DNA of 10,024 nt from Pseudofrankia asymbiotica (GTDB lineage Bacteria; Actinomycetota; Actinomycetes; Frankiales; Frankiaceae): the NCBI RefSeq assembly GCF_001983105.1, contig NZ_MOMC01000058.1:36902-46925 (forward strand). The letters are read 5' to 3'. Made by a program: the position numbers and the translations under genes. Below, one piece after another: positions 6,527 through 10,024 of this stretch; the first letter of the stretch is position 1, and every line of letters begins with the position of its first letter. The notes below the pieces were generated by a model, which was not told where the DNA came from, made no database searches, and saw only the letters and a list, made by a program, of their open reading frames with translations.

Positions 6527-6919
6527 TCAGACCTGGACGCGCATCGGCGGGGTCAGGACCTGGCCGGCGCGCGTCACGAGTCGGGCCATCTCGAAGGCGA
6601 TCATTCCCGGATCGGCGGCGGCCGAGGCGGCGACCGCCAGGCAGGACCCCTCGCCGATCGCGGCGACGAACAGATAGCCGTCGTCCATTTCGACAATGGT
6701 CTGGCGAACGTCCCCGCCGCTCATGTACCGGGACGCGCCGAGCGCGAGGGAGCGGAATCCGGAGGCGACGGCCGCGATGTGGTCGCCGCCCTCCCGGGAA
6801 AGGCCGGAGGAACGGGCCAGCTGTAGACCGTCAGAGGACAGCGCCACCGCCCACTGGACGTCGGAGATACGCCTTTCCAGATCATTCAGCAGGAATCCGA
6901 GATTACCGGTGGGAGGCAT
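6527..6919 (-). CDS. cvnB: Conservon roadblock/LC7 domain protein (CvnB-like)
   Basis: The 130-residue product is a single roadblock/LC7 domain. Family landmarks are VQWAVALSSDGLQLARSSGL (21-40), the helix DHIAAVASGFRSLALGAS (46-63), RQTIVEMDDGYLFVAAIGEGSCLAV (72-96) and the closing helix MIAFEMARLVTRAG (106-119). Roadblock proteins partner small Ras/MglA-like GTPases, which fits the GTPase two genes downstream. I chose ATG 6919: AAAGGA sits 6 nt upstream, and the start overlaps the kinase stop by 17 nt. A GTG at 6940 would add seven residues and is less likely. Confidence 0.94.
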   Translation of the reverse strand: MPPTGNLGFLLNDLERRISDVQWAVALSSDGLQLARSSGLSREGGDHIAAVASGFRSLALGASRYMSGGDVRQTIVEMDDGYLFVAAIGEGSCLAVAASAAADPGMIAFEMARLVTRAGQVLTPPMRVQV

Positions 6920-9833
6920 CGCCCATCCTTTCGTCGTCACCGGGAAGGCCTTGGCGGAAGCCGGCCCGGAAAGAGGTGACCAGGTTGCGAGCCTTCTCGG
7001 GATCCGGCCCGGCGCCCTTGGCCGCCGGCGTCGCCGCGGCGGCCACGCGCCGGCCGCCGCGCAGCTCGGCGGAAAGATGCTCGCCGCGGCGGCGGTGCGG
7101 CAGGTGGCCGAGCGGCGGCTCGACCAGGCCCGCCGCGCCAGCCAGGGTGGTCGCCCCCGTCAGAGCCGATGACCCCCCAGGGCCGGACGTGCCCCCCGGG
7201 GCCGTCGGAACCTGCGGGCGCGGCGCGAACGGCGCGGCCGGCCTCTGCGCGGCCGGCCTCGGAGAAGAAGCAGGCCTTGGCGCCGCCGGCCGCGCTCCGG
7301 CCGGTCCCGCCTCCGCGGCCGGGCTCTTCGGTCCCGCCGGCCCGGCGGGCGCCGCGGGTCCCGTCGCCGTCGGTCCCGCCAGGGTCAGCGGTCCCGTCGG
7401 TGCGGGTGGTCCGGCTGGCGCCCCTGGTCCCGTTGGCGCGGCTGGCCCGGTGGGACCGGCCGGTGGGCGCTGGGTGGGTCCGGACGGGGAGCCGACCGTG
7501 ATCGGCGGGAGCTCCAGGGTGTTGCCCCAGTCGGCCCGGACGGCGTCGAACAGCGTCGGGCCCGTCGCGCCGGCGGCCGCGGGAGCCACCTCCTCGGAAC
7601 CCGCCTCGTCCGAGCCCGGCCGGCCAGCGCCGTTCGCGCCGTCCGCGCCGGCGCCGTTCTGGCCGTCCGAGGTGGATTCCACCCCGGGGCGCCGCGGCAG
7701 GGGTCGGAAGAAGCTCTCGCGCACGGTGAGGACCTGCGACGGGTCGGCGTCGTAGTCGACGTCGAGACCGTCGAGGTACGCCCCGTCGTCCGCCAGGCTG
7801 TCCTCGCCCGCCCCGTTCCCGGTGGCGGCGTGACCGCCGTTGCCCACCGCGAACGGGTTGTCGTAGCCCACGCCGACCGCGTCGAGGCGCTCCAGGGCGC
7901 TGATCCGGTCGAGCGCGGCGCGCAGCGGGTCGTCGACCACCGGCGGCACGGCGGCGCTGTCGTCGACGAGCACCTCCGAGGGCAGCAGCACGACCGCCGT
8001 GACACCGCCGTAGGCGCTGCGGGTCAGCTGCACCTCGATCCCGTGCCGAGCCGCCAGGTTCGCGACGACCCACAGGCCGAGCTTGTCGCCCTGCTGCTCC
8101 GGGTTGAACGGCGGCGGGTCGGCCAGGCGGGCGTTCAGCTCGGTCATCGTCTCGTTGACGATCCCGATGCCGCGGTCGGAGATCTCGACCGCGACGCCGG
8201 TGCCGACCGGGCTGCCGGACACCGTGACCATGGTGTTCTCCGGCGACATCTGGGTGGCGTTCTCCACCAGCTCGGCGAGCAGGTGGATGACGTCGCCGAC
8301 GACCGGGCCGACGATCCGGATGTCGATGGCGGAGCTCACCTCGACCCGGGTGTAGGCCTCCACCTCGGCGACGGCGGCGCGCATCGCGTCGACCAGCTTC
8401 ACCGGCGAGCGGAACACCCGGCTCGGCCGGCCGCCCGACAGGGCGATCTGGCCCTCGACCTCGCGGCGCATGCGGGTCGCGAGGTGGTCAAGCCTGAACA
8501 GCCGGTCGAGCATGTCCGGGTCCTGCTGGTCGCGCTCCAGGTCGGTGATCAGCTTCAGCTGGCGGTGGATCAGCGTCTGGCTGCGCCGCGCCAGGTTGCG
8601 CATCGACGCGGACAGCGAGTGCTGCGCCGCGACCTCCGTCGCCGACTGGACGGCCGCCGCGTAGACCTCGCGCAGCGAGCGGGCGACGTCCCCGATCTCG
8701 TCGGCGGGCCCGCGAGCCATGTTGTCCGCCCCGATGTCGGCGTCGACGGGACGGCGGTCGCGGATCGCGGCCGTCACCGCAGGCAGCCGCTGCTCGGCCA
8801 TGTCAAGCGCGTCCTCGCGCAGGGCCCGCAGCTGCCGGGCGAGCCGACGCGCGATCACGACCGAGACGGCCACCGTCAGCACCATCACGATGCCGGCGAG
8901 CAGACCGGCGAGCCACGCCCGGGTCCTGGCCGACGAGGCGAGCGTGCTGCTGCGGTTGGCGAGGTCCAGGGTGATCTGTGCCTCGACGTTGCGCAGCTGC
9001 TCGATCTTCGCGTTGGCGGCGGCCAGCCAGTCGACGCCGGTGACGTCGAAGGTCCCGTTGGTCTGCGCGGCGCGCAGCGCTCGGTCCTGCAGCGAGGTCA
9101 CCGGGCCGAGCGTCGGGCCGACGGCCTGGTCGTAGAGCTGACGCTGGCCCTGGTCGGCGTAGACGTCGAACTGGCTGACCCAGGCCGATTCCGCGCCGCT
9201 CGCGGCACGGATGAGGCCGAAGTTGTCGGGGTCGAGGCGGCGCAGGATCAGCAGGATGCTGACGTAGCCGCGCTGCTGGGCGGACTGCTCGGCGACGTTG
9301 CTGATCGCCGTCAGGGCGGCGACCGTGCGGACCACCTCGGGGTCCGTCGTGCCGACGCCGGCCTGGGCCGGGGTGACGCCGAGCCAGGCGCGCACGATGC
9401 CGTTGAAGACGTCCGTGCCCGTGCCGGGCTTGAGCTCGTGCGCGTCGATCTGGCGGCGCAGACCGGGCAGCTTGTCGGTCTGGGTCTTGGCGGCGTCCAC
9501 GGCGGCGACCAGGCGCGCGTCGTCCGGCAGTGAGTCGGCGACGGTCCTGACCTCGGTGTACGCCCGGTCCACCGGTGCGCGGGAGGCCGCGGTCTCCGCC
9601 GCCAGCGCCCGGTACCCCGAGCCGATGTACGACGACGACGCGTAGCGCTCCTGCGACAACGCCCGGACCAGCGCGTTCACCTTGATTGTGAGCTGGGCGG
9701 CGGCCTGGCTGCGGCTGGCCGCGTGCGCCGCGCCCGCCTGCCCGGTCACGAGCAGCGTGGCGAGCCCAGCGAGCGCCAGCAGCGGCACGACCAACGCGAC
9801 CGCCAACCGGTACCGAACCGGCCAGTTCTCCAT
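6903..9833 (-). CDS. cvnA: Conservon NIT-domain sensor histidine kinase (CvnA-like)
   Basis: The 976-residue product is a membrane sensor kinase. A short cytoplasmic start is followed by TM1 (about 9-30), then an extracytoplasmic helical sensor resembling the NIT (nitrate/nitrite-sensing) domain (about 45-285, with ALSQERYASSSYIG at 58-71). TM2 (about 306-328) and a HAMP-like linker (about 329-400) follow. The dimerisation helix carries a likely phospho-acceptor H450 in RLDHLATRMRR. The ATPase core has the N box ELVENAT (N525), G1 ISDRGIGI (551-558) and a G2-like KLGLWVVANLAARHG (584-598). The ligand cannot be read, and nitrate is not implied by the domain name. The last 350 residues are disordered: acidic, then Gly/Pro-rich (about 785-846), then Ala/Arg-rich, ending in NLVTSFRAGFRQGL. 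I chose ATG 9833 because GGAG lies 4 nt upstream and TM1 follows; the frame stays open to 9986. It is the first gene of the conservon. Confidence 0.95.
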   Translation of the reverse strand: MENWPVRYRLAVALVVPLLALAGLATLLVTGQAGAAHAASRSQAAAQLTIKVNALVRALSQERYASSSYIGSGYRALAAETAASRAPVDRAYTEVRTVADSLPDDARLVAAVDAAKTQTDKLPGLRRQIDAHELKPGTGTDVFNGIVRAWLGVTPAQAGVGTTDPEVVRTVAALTAISNVAEQSAQQRGYVSILLILRRLDPDNFGLIRAASGAESAWVSQFDVYADQGQRQLYDQAVGPTLGPVTSLQDRALRAAQTNGTFDVTGVDWLAAANAKIEQLRNVEAQITLDLANRSSTLASSARTRAWLAGLLAGIVMVLTVAVSVVIARRLARQLRALREDALDMAEQRLPAVTAAIRDRRPVDADIGADNMARGPADEIGDVARSLREVYAAAVQSATEVAAQHSLSASMRNLARRSQTLIHRQLKLITDLERDQQDPDMLDRLFRLDHLATRMRREVEGQIALSGGRPSRVFRSPVKLVDAMRAAVAEVEAYTRVEVSSAIDIRIVGPVVGDVIHLLAELVENATQMSPENTMVTVSGSPVGTGVAVEISDRGIGIVNETMTELNARLADPPPFNPEQQGDKLGLWVVANLAARHGIEVQLTRSAYGGVTAVVLLPSEVLVDDSAAVPPVVDDPLRAALDRISALERLDAVGVGYDNPFAVGNGGHAATGNGAGEDSLADDGAYLDGLDVDYDADPSQVLTVRESFFRPLPRRPGVESTSDGQNGAGADGANGAGRPGSDEAGSEEVAPAAAGATGPTLFDAVRADWGNTLELPPITVGSPSGPTQRPPAGPTGPAAPTGPGAPAGPPAPTGPLTLAGPTATGPAAPAGPAGPKSPAAEAGPAGARPAAPRPASSPRPAAQRPAAPFAPRPQVPTAPGGTSGPGGSSALTGATTLAGAAGLVEPPLGHLPHRRRGEHLSAELRGGRRVAAAATPAAKGAGPDPEKARNLVTSFRAGFRQGLPGDDERMGDASHR
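7296..7481 (-). repeat. Gly-Pro-Ala-rich, collagen-like low-complexity segment in the kinase tail
   Basis: Residues about 785-846 of the kinase run as GPx and APx triplets (GPTGPAAPTGPGAPAGPP and onward), roughly a six-residue period of GPxAPx. It is not a strict collagen (Gly-X-Y)n series, because Gly is missing from alternate triplets. It lies on the cytoplasmic side after the ATPase domain and is probably a flexible tether. Confidence 0.75.
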
Positions 9834-10024
9834 CTCGCTCCCATCGGCAGAAGCGCAACGACGACATTGGGGGCCCTGGGTCAGAGGGCGAGGAGCAGGT
9901 GCGGAACACGGAAGGCCGTGGGAACGGCCGCGGTACATGTGCGCCCGCCGCGGGTGTGGAGCAGATGCGCCACGGGGCCAAAACAAGAGGCGATGGAGTG
10001 ATAGGAGTGGACTGGATAAGAAAA
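9834..10024 (-). promoter_or_regulatory. Upstream region of the conservon operon with a GC-rich hairpin
   Basis: These 191 nt precede the kinase gene and have no convincing gene on either strand. Positions 9914-9929 form a perfect inverted repeat GGCCGT-GGGA-ACGGCC (6-bp stem, 4-nt loop) about 80 nt upstream of ATG 9833. The far end (about 9980-10024) is unusually A/T-rich for this window and is a likely promoter zone. I could not pick a -35/-10 pair I trust. The region is assigned as the operon leader by position. Confidence 0.4.

Noticed and set aside
5839..7755. 638-codon open frame on the plus strand across the GTPase, DUF742, roadblock and kinase genes
   Set aside because: It is antisense to four genes with clear family motifs, its translation is low-complexity with no recognisable domain, and long spurious open frames are expected at this GC content.
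7830..9533. 567-codon open frame on the plus strand opposite the kinase
   Set aside because: It is the mirror of the kinase coding sequence, rich in Arg/Asp/Gly/Val/His with no domain signature.
9834..9986. N-terminal extension of the kinase to 9986
   Set aside because: ATG 9833 has GGAG 4 nt upstream and is followed at once by the first membrane helix; the extension has no membrane or domain features.
1..10024. tRNA, rRNA, CRISPR array, insertion sequence or phage genes
   Set aside because: I saw no spaced identical repeats with unique spacers, no transposase or integrase motifs, and no tRNA or rRNA signature on either strand.

Overview
The window comes from a very GC-rich actinomycete. 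Codon third positions are almost all G or C, a complete 'conservon' signalling cassette is present, and the -10 elements look actinobacterial (TANNNT). The gene content and style resemble Frankia or a related filamentous actinomycete. That taxonomic placement is inference, because there is no rRNA or marker gene here.

Layout. Positions 25-1035 (minus strand) encode an Fe(II)/2-oxoglutarate oxygenase of the isopenicillin N synthase-like class. A divergent intergenic region of about 310 bp follows (1036-1345). It holds a plausible promoter for the oxygenase, an array of four to five 14-bp tandem repeats with a near-palindromic core, and, facing the other way, a -10 element placed for leaderless translation of the next gene. 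Positions 1346-2512 (plus strand) encode a GH63/mannosylglycerate-hydrolase-like (alpha/alpha)6 glycosidase. It converges on the end of a long minus-strand block with only 30 bp between the stop codons.

The minus-strand block, read from 9833 down to 2543, has seven genes. The first four form a complete conservon: a NIT-domain membrane sensor histidine kinase (cvnA-like), a roadblock/LC7 protein (cvnB-like), a DUF742 protein (cvnC-like) and an MglA/Ras-like small GTPase (cvnD-like). Their ends overlap or nearly touch. After an 85-bp gap come three further genes: an unrecognised protein with a compact N-terminus and a long Pro/Ala/Ser tail, an unrecognised protein with a CxxC...HxxC putative zinc site, and a stand-alone NRPS/PKS-type thioesterase-fold protein. 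The last three are tightly packed (17-bp overlap, then 11-bp gap).

How they may work together. The kinase would sense an extracytoplasmic cue and, with CvnB, CvnC and the GTPase, form the membrane-associated G-protein-like complex described for Streptomyces conservons. The three downstream genes may be its accessory or output proteins; this rests on synteny only. The most striking point is that the thioesterase-like protein has Gly where the family has its nucleophilic Ser (GYGFGG instead of GYSFGG), while the Asp and His triad positions and the fold are kept. It may therefore be a pseudoenzyme acting as a binding or scaffold partner. A conservon coupled to a catalytically degenerate thioesterase and two orphan proteins is the best candidate for an undescribed system in this window.
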